Notes: generated by a model not told the origin, from the letters alone. A stretch of 64,000 nt of DNA from Juglans regia (GCF_001411555.2 NC_049907.1:31686234-31750233), one strand, 5' to 3'. Positions 32,749 through 46,000 are shown, numbered from the stretch's first letter. A program made the numbers and translations.

Positions 32749-34997
32749 TGTAACACCCCGTATTTTAGTGTATTTTTATTGAAAGATTATTTTTATTTAT
32801 TCAAAAATTTATTCTCTAATTTTAAAATTACTGGATTTTAATTGGATTATTTTTAGGATTTTTAATTGGGGAGAATTAATATTTTATGTGCTTTCTTAAT
32901 ATTTATTTATTGTTGTGCATTTAAACTGCTTTTCATATTTAATTAATTACTGTGAGATTTAATTATTTCAATTTGACTTTACCATTACGTTTAAATTATT
33001 TTATTTAATTTGTGGTTTTAAAATCATTTCCGTTGGATCATTTTCGTGACCCAAGTTATGAGGATTGGACCTCATTTCTTTTTCCCTCTTTTTCTTTCCT
33101 CTCCTTTTCTTTTCCTTCCTTTTTCTTTTTTTCCCTTATTTTCTTTCGGTCCCTTCTCTCCCGCGCGAACCCGATTCCCTCTCTCTCCTTCTCTCTCCCC
33201 GTGCGACTTCGGCCTCCACCCCAGCCCGCCGCCGTCGAGCCGCCGTGGTCGACACCGCCCCCTCCATTCGGTTCCCCTGCCGCCGGCGACCTTACCCCAC
33301 CAACCTCACTTCCATCCAAGCCGCCGTTAGCCCCCACGAGACCCACGAAGCCGCGGCACTCTTTCCGCCGTTGCGCCGCCGTCGCACCGCCATTGTCCAC
33401 CATCTTCCTACCACTTCATCCCCGACCTCTTGGCAACCCTTTGGACCCAACCCCGGCTCCGATCCGTCACCGGTGAAGCCCCACCAAGTCCATTTCCGAT
33501 TTGTACATTTTTGGCCTTAAACCACCATTTGCGCCGTCATCCACGGCAAACCACCACCACCATTGGCTTCACCGACCTCTCTAGGCCCTACCCTATCATT
33601 TTGGGGTCTTCGTTTGTCTCCGTTGAAAAGTGGGTATTTGTGACCCACGGCCACAGTGTATTTTACACTGTGGTGTTGCTCAGACGTCGCCTTTTTCAGC
33701 TTCGTGATCCTCCGGAAATTATCATATAGCGCTGTAAGTATTTCTCCAAAGTATTCTCATGAATTTTATGTATTTTTGCACTAACGCATTTCACTGTATT
33801 TTTTGGCATGCCGGACTGAGTCCGAGGAGTACGGGGGTCGGATGGATTTGTGATTGGAGTTGTTGGTTTAATTGGATTGGATTGGATTGGATTGGATTGG
33901 TTATTGGTTATTGGTTATTGATGGATTTTGGATTGGTTGGTTCATGTACATTTCATGGTTCCATGCATGATCATGTTTGTAAAGGAAAACTGGGTTTTCG
34001 TGTATTGCATTCATGTTCATGTGTTTATGAAAACTGGGTTTTCATGTGAATGATTTGTTGGGTGCGTGTGTATCACGAACCCCAAGCCGAGATGGGGCAT
34101 TATCTCGGTGGAGCTCCTCTGGTTACTCGGGAGCGGAATAAACTGAGTAACGTCCCCTGGATTGTCGCTGGGCGACAATGGGATCGGACGAGAGATTCGT
34201 GCCGACTCCGTGGTCCTTCTGCTGGCGGGGACTAGAGGATGTCTGGCCATGTACGCGCTGGGCGCGGAACTGGGCATCGCTCGTTGCGTAGTGAGTGCTC
34301 GGCCATGTACGCGCTGGGCGCGGAACTGGGCATCGCTACGAAGCCAGGACGTGCGGATGGTCCCTAGGGGAGGCCATGGTGCATAGGGTATTGACGGATT
34401 AAATGGACTATTTTCTGGGAAAAATAGTGTGAGTTGGATTTTGTGTAAATCATTTTCTGGGAAAATGTTTTACGGATTATTTTTGGGCCAAATGGGATTT
34501 TTGGCGTGTGTTGGAAAATTATCATTTTCGGGGAAAATGATGTTTTGAGGAAAAATGCATATTTCATCATATGCATGCATGTTAGTTGTATTAAATGCAT
34601 TTTATTCCTGAGATTATTTTTGGGTTATACTTACCTGCGGTACCATTCTGTGGTAACGCAGATTTTGATGCAGATGAGGAGGAGGAGGGTGAGCCTGAGG
34701 AGACGGCTCCGCCCGAGGAGTGATCTGGGATCACTAGCTTGTTATTTATTTTACCCTTTGTATTTTTGGGACATGTGTTAACTTTATTTTGGATGACTGT
34801 ATAACTACTTTTAAAACTTTACTGATGTTTACTTGTGTTTAAATTCTGGTACTTAGTTGACTAATCCGCTGCGTTGTTGTTGTACACCGTTGCATGTACA
34901 CACACTTGGCACTTTCGTTGGGATGTGTGACCGTGTTGTCATCATCCCGGCGTCTCGATTCCCGTGTTTTCCTTACATGGGGGTCGGGGGCGCCACA
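32749..34997 (+). mobile_element. Solo LTR, 2249 bp, with ATCAA duplication, inside the copia-like element
   Basis: It runs from TGTAACACCCCG to GGGGGCGCCACA, flanked by ATCAA on both sides (32744-32748 and 34998-35002). It carries a pyrimidine/GC-rich block (33070-33560, chance open frames there), an ATTGG microsatellite (33868-33911), the three-hairpin module (34086-34179) and two 37-bp copies (34245-34281 and 34301-34337). No internal region. Similar ends to the solo LTR at 16931. Confidence 0.92.
34086..34179 (+). other. Three-hairpin structured module in the solo LTR
   Basis: Hairpin 1: CCGAGAT (34087-34093) and ATCTCGG (34102-34108), loop GGGGCATT. Hairpin 2: GCTCC (34113-34117) and GGAGC (34130-34134), 12-nt loop. 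Hairpin 3: ATTGTCGC (34161-34168) and GCGACAAT (34172-34179). Spacing between the starts of hairpins 2 and 3 is 48 nt, as at 12904-12952. Confidence 0.55.
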
Positions 34998-35966
34998 ATC
35001 AATGTCAAAGTTCATGTGAGTGTCTGAGTGAGCAAACTTATATAGAAAACTAACTCTTTATTTCTTTTTCTTTTCGATATATTTTTTATAATATTATTCA
35101 CGAGTATTTTCTTCTTATAGATGCTCCCAAATGTTTATCACTTACCTCAAAAGTCAAATTTTATGCTAGGGCCTAGATACATGAGTATCTCCTCCAAACT
35201 CTAGTTTGCACAACCCCTTTTTCATGTCCACTTTTGTTGCTTATCTTTTTTCACAATAATTTGAGCCACGATTCTTTCTATAAGGACTTAAGGGAAAGAT
35301 CCATGTATGGTGTTTGTCTTTTTTCGCAATGATATAACACCGACTTTTTCTATATGGATCAACTATTTGTGTTTGGTAAAGAAATATCTCTTTATTATTG
35401 TACTAGGTTCAACTAGTATTAGTCAATTCAAGACATAGACTCTCTCTATGGTGAGCATCTCAATAATAAATATGGAACTTAATTATAAGGTGCATACACA
35501 TAAGTTTCTCATAGTACTTTGTAAATAAATTTTGTCAAGATGACACAAAGGGTTAGTATGCACAAAATGAACTGCACAAAGTAGAGAGATGCATAAGTTC
35601 AAAAATTTATTTTGTGAGATCACATGTACTCAAAATTTTGACATATCAAACATGCACTTTCCAAAAAAAAGAAACAAACTAGAAAAATAATATATTTTAC
35701 ACTGAAAAATAGAAACATAAAATAAAAACTAAACAAAAATGTATGTCCTAGGCTAATGATATGCAAAGAATACAAGAACATGCAAGTAGTCCTATTGCTT
35801 AATGTCACACACACGTTCATATAAAGACTTTAGGAAAACCATCATACAAACTTTCCAATAGGCATAGTTTTCCTCGTCAAAGTGTGACGGGACATATAAT
35901 GATGATTACATGATCTACAAGGACACGGATCACACTTGGATGAGAGAACCAAGCTCTGATGCCAAT

Positions 35967-36979
35967 TAAAATTAACCAAGTACCCCTGTAATGCAGCGGG
36001 AATATCTACCAATTCACTCAACAAATTAGTTAGTCATCAAGCATGCAATTAATTTGATAAATAATCAAATGCATAAAATAAACGAAGTGCATAATACCAA
36101 GATTGGTATCGAAGGGAAACCCTTTAAAGAACTATTTAAAGGTAAAATCCTACGGGGCTGCCAAGCCCAGAAAAGTCAATTTTATTATTTGAAAATCAAT
36201 TTCAAGTAAAGCTCAATTACAAAACCTTTATCAATTGACACTCTTACTTGACTAGACAAATGACCCATTTGTCTTCTACCGCAGTAGCAGCCAGAACCTC
36301 TGACGATCTTCAAACATTGGCTTTTCTCCTAAAACTCCAGTGGCTGAACTCAATCACCTCAACTCTGACACGGAGTATGCACGTACTCAAAAAGAGAGAT
36401 AAAACACTAGAAAACTCTCAAGAGAATTTTCTCACACTCAAGTACCACTCTCTGGGAGAAACAGTATGAAAATTCTCCAATGAATTTTCTCACCAAAATA
36501 TGCACCGAAAGTGCTCTAGAAAATATGCAAATCTGAATCTCTATTGATCCTAACCAATCGGATCCCTTAAATAAACAATCTAAAAATCAATTCCAATTGC
36601 AGTAGGATTTTGTTGACAGAACAAATCTGATAGAAGTTTGATTTGTAGTAGGAGTCTGCTGACGGTCACAAAGGCATCTACTAACGGAATGCTGACATTT
36701 AGCGGTAACTCTTCACTGCAGTAACAGATTTCAGATCAACCTATTCTCTAGATAAGTGCAAATTTCTTAGGACTCGATTTTCCCACTTATGACTTATCTA
36801 ACAACATTTAATACATATTAGATAAGCTTAATATTGTTATAAATAAAGTCATTAAATAATTTACATTCATCCAAAATTACCAACTTAATGATAGGATAAC
36901 CTATATCATTTTAGTCACCTAATCCTATACAAACTTATCAACTTAGTCACCTAGTTCTAACCAAACTTTTACATCTACA
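35967..36979 (-). repeat. 5' LTR of the copia-like element
   Basis: 1013 bp, followed on the minus strand at once by an initiator-Met-type PBS (35949-35966). Confidence 0.88.
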
Positions 36980-36984
36980 ACTAA

Positions 36985-37812
36985 GTTAAGACAAACTCAT
37001 AAACTCATACAGTAGAAGAGTACCAAACTCAGTTTGAAGAGTTGTCTAACAAAGTTAAAGGAGTAACAGAGGAGTTTAGAATAAGTACCTTCTTGAGTGG
37101 ATCAATTGATGATCTCAAAATTATAGTAACGATGTTCAAACCCTCTACATTATCAGCACCCTTCGGATTAGCTAGATTACAAGAAGAAGAAGTAGTAAGG
37201 CGTACCACAGGTCAATCAAACAAATACCAGACTTACTCTACTCCCAACTTGAATACCCAACTCAAACTACCAGCACCTCCCCCTATACTAAGACTACCTC
37301 CTCCTCCTAACCAACCAAATCCAAGATCGCCACTACCCACCATGGCCAGAAAACTCAACTTTCCCATCAAAAGAATTACCCCCACTCAAATGCAAGAGAG
37401 AAGAGAGAAGAAACTATGCTATTACTGTGATGAAAAATATCATCCAGGGCATAGGTATAGTAGGCCCAGGATATTCCTTATTGAGGGTATGGGAGTTGAG
37501 GAAAAAGGGAACGAGGAAGTGGAAGCAGAAGAAGGTGTATTGGTTGTGATCCAATCTAAGGAGTTTGAGAAGGAAGAAGTGGGACAATTATTGGGAATAT
37601 CTCTACATGTTGTAGCTGGTTCATTAGACCCTAAAATTATGAGGTTGTTTGTTGAAATTAATCATCAAAAAGTTTTGATTTTGATTGATACAGAGAGTAC
37701 TCATAGTTTTATAGATCCATATGTAGCAAGAAAGTCCAATCTGTTAAGGGAGGAAAGCCACTTAACAGTTCAAGTGGCTAATGGTGCCACTCTTCCTTGC
37801 CTTGGTCAATGA
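36985..37812 (+). pseudogene. Chromovirus gag C-terminus and protease
   Basis: It resumes the gag cut at 30808: KLRQT, an in-frame stop near 37013, then the capsid end (LSNKVKGVTEEFRISTFLSG), a Pro-rich linker, a zinc knuckle missing its last Cys (CYYCDEKYHPGHRY near 37417-37455) and protease. The protease active site reads Asp-Thr-Glu (37687-37695) where Asp-Thr/Ser-Gly is required, so it is dead. The frame ends at TGA 37810. Confidence 0.85.
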
Positions 37813-39627
37813 AAGGCAGTCTCTCTTAAGCTACAAGATTATGAGTTTATGGCTAACTTATATATGTTGGCTCTTGGAGGATGTGATGTAGTTTTGGGGG
37901 TTGATTGGTTAAATGGGCTAGGATCTATTTTATGGGAATTTCTTTGATTTAACTATGAAGTTCTAGTCTAGAGGTTAAGCTATTCAGTTGCAGGGAATTC
38001 AGAGACTTGTGAACAATATTGTGGAGGAAGATCCTACTGTGAAACTCAAAGAGGTGCTATGAGAGGAATTTGGTTGCACATCATGGATGGTAATAATGGT
38101 AAGGGCAGTGCAAAACAACTAGCAAAGGTGCATAAAATTTTGGACAACTTTAAAGAGGTCTTTGTCAAGCCTATTGGGTTGCCACCTCCCATAAATTTTG
38201 ATCGCAAAATTAAATTACTGGAAGGCACAAAACCCATTTGTGTTAGACCCTACAGGTACCCTTATTATCAAAAAGAAGAAATAGAGAAGCTAGTAGCTGA
38301 ATTACTGAAGAATGGAAGCATAAGGAGCATTCAAAGTCTGTACTCTTTTCCAGTACTACTAGTTAGAAAAGCTGATGGGAGTTGGAGAATGTGTGTGGAT
38401 TATCATGCACTCAACAAGGAAACCATAAAAGATAAGAATCATATTCCCAACATTGATGAACTGCTTGATGAGTTAGGAAGGGCTGAGGTGTTTTCTAAAT
38501 TGGATTTAAGATCAAGATATCATCAGATATGCATGAATCCTAATGACATCCCTATAACTACCATTTGTACGCATGAGGGACATTATGAGTTCTTAATAAT
38601 GCCCTTTGGGCTTACTAATGCACCATCTACATTTCAAGGGGTAATGAATTAAGTATTTAGACCATATTTGAGGAAGTTTGTGCTTGTGTTCTTCGATGAT
38701 ATCTTAATTTATAGCAAGTCTATGCAGGAGCATGTACAACACCTCACTCGGGTTCTGGAGTTATTACAAGCTGACTGGTTTTATGCAAAGATGTCAAAGT
38801 GTGTTTTTTGCAGTAAAAAGGTGGAGTAGTTGGGACATATTATCTCAAGAGATAGAGTTAAAGCATATCCTCAAAAGCTAGCTGTAATGCAAGAATGGCC
38901 AACTCCTAAAAACCTTAAGGCACTAAGAGGTTTTTTAGGACTCACAAGATATTACAGGAAATTTGTCGAGGGATATGGAGCAATAGCAGCGCCACTAACA
39001 AGTCTTCTAAGGAAAGATTATTTTTCTCGGAATGATAAGGCACAAGGAGCATTTGAGAACTTCAAGGAGGCAATGGTAAGGCCACCAGTGCTCAGCTTAC
39101 CTAATTTCATTAAAACTTTTGTTGTGGAATGTGATGCATTAGGGGAAGCATTGGGAGCTGTTTTCATGCAAGAGGGGCAACCAGTAGCTTATTTCAGCCA
39201 AGCTCTAAAGCGTAGGAATCTGAACCCTTCCATCTATGAAAAGGAATTATTGGCATTAGTGAGGGCAGTAGGGAAATGGAGGCACTACCTATTGGGACAG
39301 TTCTTCAAAGTACGCACTGACCAACAAGGACTCAAATACCTCCTAGAACAAAGAGTAGGGGCCCTATCACAACAGAAATGAGTCTCTAAATTGCTTGGGT
39401 ATGATTTCACAGTGGAATATAGGAGTGGTAAGAGTAATGCAACAGCTGATGCCTTATCCTTGGTGCAATACTCAGAACCCCATAACCCAAACAGTGAACC
39501 AAACACTAACCTCAAACACAAGCCAAATAGAACCAACTCATCCCAAACACAATCCCATAAACCCAGATCCCATACAAACAAACCAAACTACCTAGAAAAA
39601 CCAAATTCCCCAAAACCAAGCAATTAG
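37813..39627 (+). pseudogene. Chromovirus reverse transcriptase and RNase H
   Basis: After a disrupted linker (37813-38058), RT runs from 38059 (LLVRKADGSWRMCVDYHALN; FFDDILIY near 38688-38710), then RNase H (VECDALGEALGAVF, EKELLALV, RTDQQGLK, ATADALS). In-frame stops lie at 38650 (TAA), 38827 (TAG) and 39379 (TGA), but the frame is otherwise kept over 1.5 kb, so decay is by point mutation. Confidence 0.88.
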
Positions 39628-39631
39628 CATC

Positions 39632-41068
39632 TTGCAAGCTCAATGGATAGAGGAGTTGAAGAAGGCTTACCTACAGGACCCCATGTTGCAGCAGCTAATA
39701 AGCCACTACCATCATGGAGACATGGACCTATCTCGTTACCAACTTCGAAATGAGTTACTCTTTTACAAGGGCAGACTACATCTCGGGTCATTGGCTCCCT
39801 TCCAGCATCAAATCCTGCACCAATTCCACAACAGTCCATTAGGGGGCCACATAGGAGTATTGAAAACCCACGCTAGAATAAAAAAGGAGTTTTGCTAGCC
39901 TGGTTTCAGAAATGATGTTAGAACACATATTAGGGAGTGTGATGTGTGCCAGAGGAGTAAAGTTGAAGCCCTCCACCCTTTGGGGTTGCTTCAGCCTTTA
40001 CACATACCTAGCAAAAATTGGGAAGACATCAGCATGGATTTTATTGAGAGTCTACCCCCCTCAGGAGGCAAGACTGTGATCCTTGTTGTGGTGGACAGGT
40101 TGAGTAAGTATTCTCATTTTATGCCTCTTAATCATCCATACACAGCAGTAACAGTGGCTAGGGTTTTCCTGGATAATGTCTTTAAGTTACATGGGTTACC
40201 ACAGACAATTGTTAGGGATCTCGATCACTAGCAATTTTCTGGAATGAGTTATTCAAATTATGTGGAACAGATCTATTACTCAACATAGCTTATCATCCAC
40301 AAACAGATGGCCAAACAGAGGCCATGAATAAAGTAATTGAATGCTACCTCCGATGTTTCTCCAATGATAGACCAAAAGACTGGGTAAAGTGGTTACCTTT
40401 AACTGAGTATTCCTATAATACCTCAGTACATACATCCACAAAGGTGACACCTTTTGAAGCTGTATATGGCCAGCCACCTCCATGGTTGTTACCATATGAG
40501 TCAAGAACTACGAAAGTCCAAGCTGTCGATGAAGAGCTTCGAAATCTCGAGTTTATTGCTAAACTCATCTAGGAGAACCTGCAAGATGCCTAGTCAAAGA
40601 TGAAATATTTTGCTAACAAAACAAGGAGGAATCAAGAGTTTGAGATTGCCAATTTGGTTTACCTCAGGTTACGGCCGTACCGGCAAATGACAGTAGCGAT
40701 GCAAAGGAACTTGAAGATCGCACCGAGATATTTTCGCCCTTTCAAAGTGATTTGAAGGGTGGGTCAAGTTGCATATGAACTAGATCTACCTCCTGAAACT
40801 AAGTTCTACCCAGCATTTCATATTTTGTGCCTTACGAGGAAGCTAGGAGAAGGAATACAAGCCTGTGCAAACCTACCAGATATCACATCGAAGGCTCCCT
40901 GGAACCAGAACATGAGAGAATCTTGCAAAGAAGGCTAAAAAGGAAGGGGAACGTTGCTGGAGTCAAGGTCTTGGTATAGTGGTCTGGCGCCGACGAGGAG
41001 GATGCTACTTGGGAAGACCTAGAAACCCAAAGGAGGAGATTTCGTAACCTTGAGGACAAAGTTTCCTA
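39632..41068 (+). pseudogene. Chromovirus integrase and chromodomain
   Basis: In a new frame relative to RNase H. Zinc region (H..H near 39810-39860, CDVCQRSK near 39940), catalytic core (ISMDFIESLPP; IVRDLDH where SDRD is usual; [10 protein letters not shown] near 40292-40320), GPY-like tail, then a chromodomain (WSGADEEDATWEDLE near 40980-41025). Stops at 39896 and 40229 and a frameshift between the second and third catalytic segments inactivate it. Confidence 0.85.
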
Positions 41069-41080
41069 AGAAGGGGGGTC

Positions 41081-41483
41081 TGTTATGAGATTAGGGTTAT
41101 TGCTCCTAAGAACCCGAAGTCTGTCCTTAGATTTTTAAGCTGTCGTTTTACTTAAGTTAAGTGTTTGACTGAGTCAAGTGTCGTGGGCCGTTGTGGGCTC
41201 TTTGTGGGTAGTTATTTTATTGTTGCTTGTAATTGTTGTGGGTCAGTTATTTGTTTTTGTGAGTAATGGGTTATGCCCCACGTCATGTAATTGGTCATTT
41301 ATTTATATGTTGTTTGAATTCAATGAAAGGAGCATAACCTAAGGAGGCCTGGTAACCTCGACTTACCAAATAATGATCTACCTAGCATCAGTTATCACAA
41401 ATTTATAGAATCTGAGGCCTAGTAACCTCGACTTACCAAATAATTATCTACTTTCCTATTACATAATATTTTGGCTCATAACA
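41081..41483 (+). repeat. 3' LTR of the decayed chromovirus
   Basis: 403 bp. Longer than the 5' LTR partly because a short stretch (GGTAACCTCGACTTACC and neighbours) is duplicated near its end. Confidence 0.92.
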
Positions 41484-41488
41484 CCATC

Positions 41489-42460
41489 TCTTGCGCGATT
41501 GAGTGGGAGTGGTTGTGGCTGTGCTTGGACATGGGCGTGAGCAGAGTGAGGCCTTGCCAGTCGAAACCCATGCTTGATTGAGGATGAAAATAGACTTTTA
41601 AACGAAAGGTAGTGAAAATGATTGGTCGACCTTTAGATAAGAAAAAAATTTCATACTTGGTAGATGGAAAATGCTTTATATAAATAGACTTTCACTTTAG
41701 CAACTTTGGTCTCGTCTATATATAACTCCACAACCCACTCACCACTCTTGTTGGGTGTAGCAGATCAAACGATCACTCACTAATCAACTTGTTTGTTGCT
41801 AAAGCTTTGGAGTCGGGGCTGAAATGGAGGGTAAAGATCAAGAGGATGTTAGATCAACAAGAAAGAAGAGATGGTGAAAATCGGGGCTGAAAAATCGGAG
41901 ATTGCTTCGTCAATGGGAATGCTAGGACCCACAAGAAGATCAGGCAAGAGTGGAGGATCCTGGAGAAGAATCTCCCTTAGTTGATCTTCGTGCAAGCATA
42001 CAATAAGCTTTGTCAATGGGAACTCTAGGACACACGATGGGCTGTTCTTCTTTGGCATTGTAAGTTCGATAAAACCAATAATTTTTACCTAAACCAAATG
42101 GTTCGGGTCGGGTTGGATTATTTTTCAATGGGCATGGTTGTGGGCCAAGTCGGGTCGGCCGAAAAATTATTGGGCGGGCCAATGTGCAAGCCTAGTTCTA
42201 ACCAAGCCTTAAAAACAATGAAAAGGGTCATATGCTACCCAATGTCACATTGATATTTGTCTTAGAAGATGAAAAATTAATAGTTGAAGAGAGAAAACGA
42301 GAGGGGTTTAAGCCTGAAAAACCCTATTATTTGTCAAAGATTTGAATTTCTACAGCAAAGGGTTAAGGCCTTTTGATGGTTTCTAAGTATAATACAGGTT
42401 AGGAGTTAATTTAGATCCGTGTAATCAGTTAGATGGCTTCAACTCCCTATTGGCATATTA
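41489..42460. other. Intergenic
   Basis: No gene recognised. A TATA-like CTATATATAACTCC lies near 41715. At 42085-42195 a GC-rich stretch (GGGCCAAGTCGGGTCGGCC) ends GTGCAAGCCTAG, an imperfect inverse of 29489. Confidence 0.4.
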
Positions 42461-42908
42461 AAACTGAATATAGATGAGCCTCTAAAGATAACTCGAGGGT
42501 AGCTAGTTGTGGAGGTGGCCTGAGATCACTGGACGGATATTTCATATATGGCTTTCTTGTTGGTTGGTTACTAGAACAAATGTATTTGTAGGGTTGTCAG
42601 CACTGAAATTTGGCCTACTTATTTGTTACCAGTTGCAAGTAAATGAGCTTTTAGTTGAAACTAATTCTCTATTAATGATTGTAAACTGGTTCAAGCAAAG
42701 AGTTCAGCCACCATGGAGATATTTTGAATAATGGGAAGACATCCCCTTTTTACATTCATTCATGTTTTTTGAAATTAAGCATGTATTTGGAGAAGGAAAT
42801 CAAGTAGCAGATGGTCTAGCTAATTTGGGGGCAGCTGGTTTGGATGGTTCCTTTTTAGTCTCTAAACTTCTAACTCATATAGTAGGATTATGTGCTCAAG
42901 ATGGATAA
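42461..42908 (+). pseudogene. RNase H fragment (LINE- or RVT_3-type)
   Basis: An RNase H-like C-terminal region: LNIDEP (an RNase H start in which the usual Gly-Ala is changed), LSALKFGLL, VNELLVETNSLLMIVNWF, and GEGNQVADGLANLGAAGLDG near 42795-42850. At least two stops (near 42520 and 42729). It is probably the 3' end of an L1 LINE; the sequence after it resembles a LINE 3' region. Confidence 0.7.
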
Positions 42909-43009
42909 GAGTTGCATTGCGTTAGATCATAGTTTGAAAATATTAATTTCTTAGACCTTTTTTTCCTTTTCCATTCATAAGCTTGTATAGGCAATCGTGT
43001 TCAAATTTA

Positions 43010-46000
43010 TGTAATCCCATAAGTTTTCCTCACATATGTGTAAGGTATTCCTTCCTAAAAAGTGGGAATTATTATAAAATTAGGAGTACAATTATTATAC
43101 TAAGAAAGAAAAATAATTTTAAACTTAGCATGTTTTTTCATAAAACATCATTTCATTTTATTTCGTAAAGCATCGTAAAGGAAAAACATTTCATTTTCTT
43201 CATTTTCATATCTTTTAGTAAACTCTAGAAGAGTATGAACATAATACTTAACTAGACTACATACTACTTTCATATCATGCAGTCCATTCATGTGCGTGTC
43301 AGATGGCAACCTACGTGCATACACATAACCTTAGCATCATTTTTTATCTAATGCATAAGCAACTAAACTTAGAATAGAACTAAACTTAGAAGAGAAATAC
43401 ACTTCACTTGAAACACTCTCCTTCTATCCCATGCTCTTACGTATCCCTTACTATGCTAAAACCTTTGGGATGGACTTACGGTCACTATCTCTTCCAAACT
43501 CAAGGTTCTACTTCGAGTGCTTATCCACTAGAGTGAATCTCCATTGACCACAATGACCTTCATCTTACTCTTCATATTGACCACATTCTAACGCATGATT
43601 CCGACCGATGAAGTCATGCATCCCAATCTTAGACAATACACCCATCACTACCTTCATGCATCTTAGCTCACACTAAATCCTCATTCCCATCCATACACAC
43701 CACATGGCTTTCAGCCAACTCTAAGGCTTAAGCACCGTGTTACCATGCTTAGGGCAGATTACCCATTACACATGGTAAATCCGTCCGGCACATGTGTCTA
43801 ACCAGATTACACACATACCTTACCCCTTTATCATCTAAGATCAACATATAACACGTGATCATCTGCTTGTACAGACAAGCCCATACTCCAATACCAACCT
43901 TCTCTTAACCGGGCTAGCATGACTCTTCATGCTACCCGTCCCTTTCGATAGTTCATCCCAATACTTAACACGATAAGACTCCATTCATTACTACACTTTA
44001 CGTCATGTCATATACTCAAGACTACTTCCAAGCTACATTGTGACCTTGTCACATCACCTGACATCCCGCTACATAATTTCTACGCCAACTCCTAACTCAT
44101 CATGAGTACGGTCTCTCACGTACTCTTGTCACATCATGACATCTCGTCACGTTCCCGCTGCGCCATTCTTATACTAACTCCTCACCCATCACAAGCACGA
44201 TTTCTTGTTTAACCATGTCAATTTGTGACATTCCCCCGTCATGCTTTCGCAGCGCTGCTCTTACACTATTCTTTCGCTTCACACATACTCTCAACCATAA
44301 GTCTACTACACGGTGACACCTGTCACCTCATACTACAGGCCACATCACAGCCACTACGGGACATTGTTCCACAATTCCCAGCACTACTCATCATGCTCTA
44401 CGCTCATCAACTACGCAACCATTCTTATCCTCGCAACATGTAGCATGGTGTATCACTTCACCTCATGGAGTACACCCCACGTGTACTCCATTCACACACG
44501 CTATGCCACATCACCATTACGACATACACGCCATATGGTACATCACTCCACCACATGGAATACACTCCACGTGTACTCTTCCCATCCAAGCAACGCCACA
44601 TCACCACTACAACACATACTCAACAATTACTAACAACACAGTCCACAAAACTACACAGATACGCCCAACACTTCACTACACAGCGAACTCCACAATTACT
44701 AATAGCACAGTTCACAACCTAACCAACCAATTAACATCTAACATAAATAACGAGGGATAGACGGTTATACAATCGACGGGATAACCCGTGCCTTGCTTGC
44801 TGTTCGGCATGGCTAGTGGCGTCGAAAGCTACTAGCTTAGGGGTAGCGATCACTACCGTGACCTTACGACAGGACTATCTCAAGGACCAGATCTAGGATT
44901 TTGGCTACTAGATCTAGGATGTTCGAGGATGACCAACATGGTGGGGAGTCCATGAATGGCGGCTAAGGCCGTGTATAGTGGCGTTTAGCCACGTATAGTG
45001 GTTGTCCACCACGTAAAGTGGCAATTTGAACTTAGGGCTAGGCTAGGGAAGGTCAAGGGAGGCTGAGGGTGGTCTCATGGTGGCTGGGGTGGCAGAGCAC
45101 GGCCGAGCTGTGCGTTTCCAAGGGAATCCGTGGGTCTCAAGGCCTGGAAATGGAGGGGGAGCTCGGCTTGTTGTTGGCTAGCCATGGAGGACTTGAAAGG
45201 GGTATGGTGGAGCTATGGTGGCGTTGGGGTGGCGCGACGGTGGATGGAGGCAGTGGATCTGGGCCATGAGGTGGAGGGATTGCCCGTGAGAGAGTGAGAG
45301 AGCATGGAAGAGCTGTGTGGCTTGGCTGGGCATAGGGATGGCTAGGGGAGGTCACCGGTAAGGAAGGAGCCTCCTGGTGGTGGTGCGGTGGCCATGGGTA
45401 TAGAGAACCCTTGCGTTGGAGGAGCTGTGTGCGTGTGTCGCCTAGGGAGGAGCTACAGTGGCTGGGTTTGGTAGAGGGTGGCTAGGGAAGACTCGTGGTG
45501 GTCCTTGGTGGTAGCCTTGGCTGATGGCGGAGGCGCTAGGAGGGAGAGAAATGGGTGAATTCCATTTCGGTTGAGCTACCGCAGGAGGAGAGAGAGAGAG
45601 CTGCGCATGGGGGAGCTCGATGATGGCTAGCTTGGTTGCTGGCGTGAGGGAGAGTCACCGGTGGTGGCAGTGAGGCTGGGCGGCGCATGGCGATGTCGGG
45701 CTAGAGGAGAAGAGAATCGGGTGAAAGGGAAAGGGGACGTCTGGCGTAAGCTAAAGGGAGAGGAGAGAGTGAGGGAAAGGGAAAGTGAGGGAGAAAGAGA
45801 GAGGGGCCTTGGTTTTAATCCTAACCCTTTACATTGGGAACTTCAAAACGATCTAACGGTGGGCATTTAAAACACTGATTTAAAATGCATAAACATTAAC
45901 TTAACTAAAAACACGGAGAGGAATTAAGATAGAAAATTATTTAAACTGAACTTTAGTTTATAAAATAATATCCCTTCATCATTAATAAAATGATGAAGTC

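Larger units (their letters stand above)
30814..36979 (-). mobile_element. Non-autonomous copia-like LTR element inserted in chromovirus gag
   Basis: On the minus strand: 5' LTR 36979-35967, PBS ATTGGCATCAGAGCTTGG (35966-35949), internal region, purine tract AAAGGGAGAGAT (31860-31849), 3' LTR 31848-30814. LTRs start TGTAGATGTAAAAG. The target duplication ACTAA (36980-36984) has become ACAAA at 30809-30813. Without the nested solo LTR the internal region is about 1.86 kb, and I see no gag or pol there, so it depends on a partner. PBS and purine-tract style fit Ty1/copia. Confidence 0.85.
29885..41483 (+). mobile_element. Ty3/gypsy chromovirus (Reina-like), decayed, with CCATC target duplication
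   Basis: The 5' LTR 29885-30262 and 3' LTR 41081-41483 both start TGTTATGAGATTA and end GGCTCATAACA. The target duplication CCATC is perfect (29880-29884 and 41484-41488). The PBS is degenerate (TAGTATCCAAAGC, from 30264) and the purine tract is AAGAAGGGGGG at 41068. The coding region is gag, protease, RT, RNase H, integrase and chromodomain. The gag style (FEELSNKVKGVTEEFRIS) and short LTRs suggest the Reina clade; the clade call is less certain than chromovirus. A copia-like element interrupts gag at 30814-36979. Confidence 0.9.

Noticed and set aside
33012..33730. Several overlapping open frames of 90-154 codons in the GC/pyrimidine-rich block
   Set aside because: They lie inside a solo LTR with exact target duplication, are low-complexity (Phe/Ser/Pro-rich) and occur on both strands. 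Composition explains them.
29489..42195. A hAT-like transposon enclosing the chromovirus (CTAGGC ends)
   Set aside because: The inverted similarity covers only about 12 bp with a mismatch, and the 8-bp flanks do not match. Mentioned only as a hint.
44225..44760. Overlapping open frames of 70-106 codons
   Set aside because: Repeat-derived, His/Thr-rich, inside an LTR on the opposite strand; no domain.
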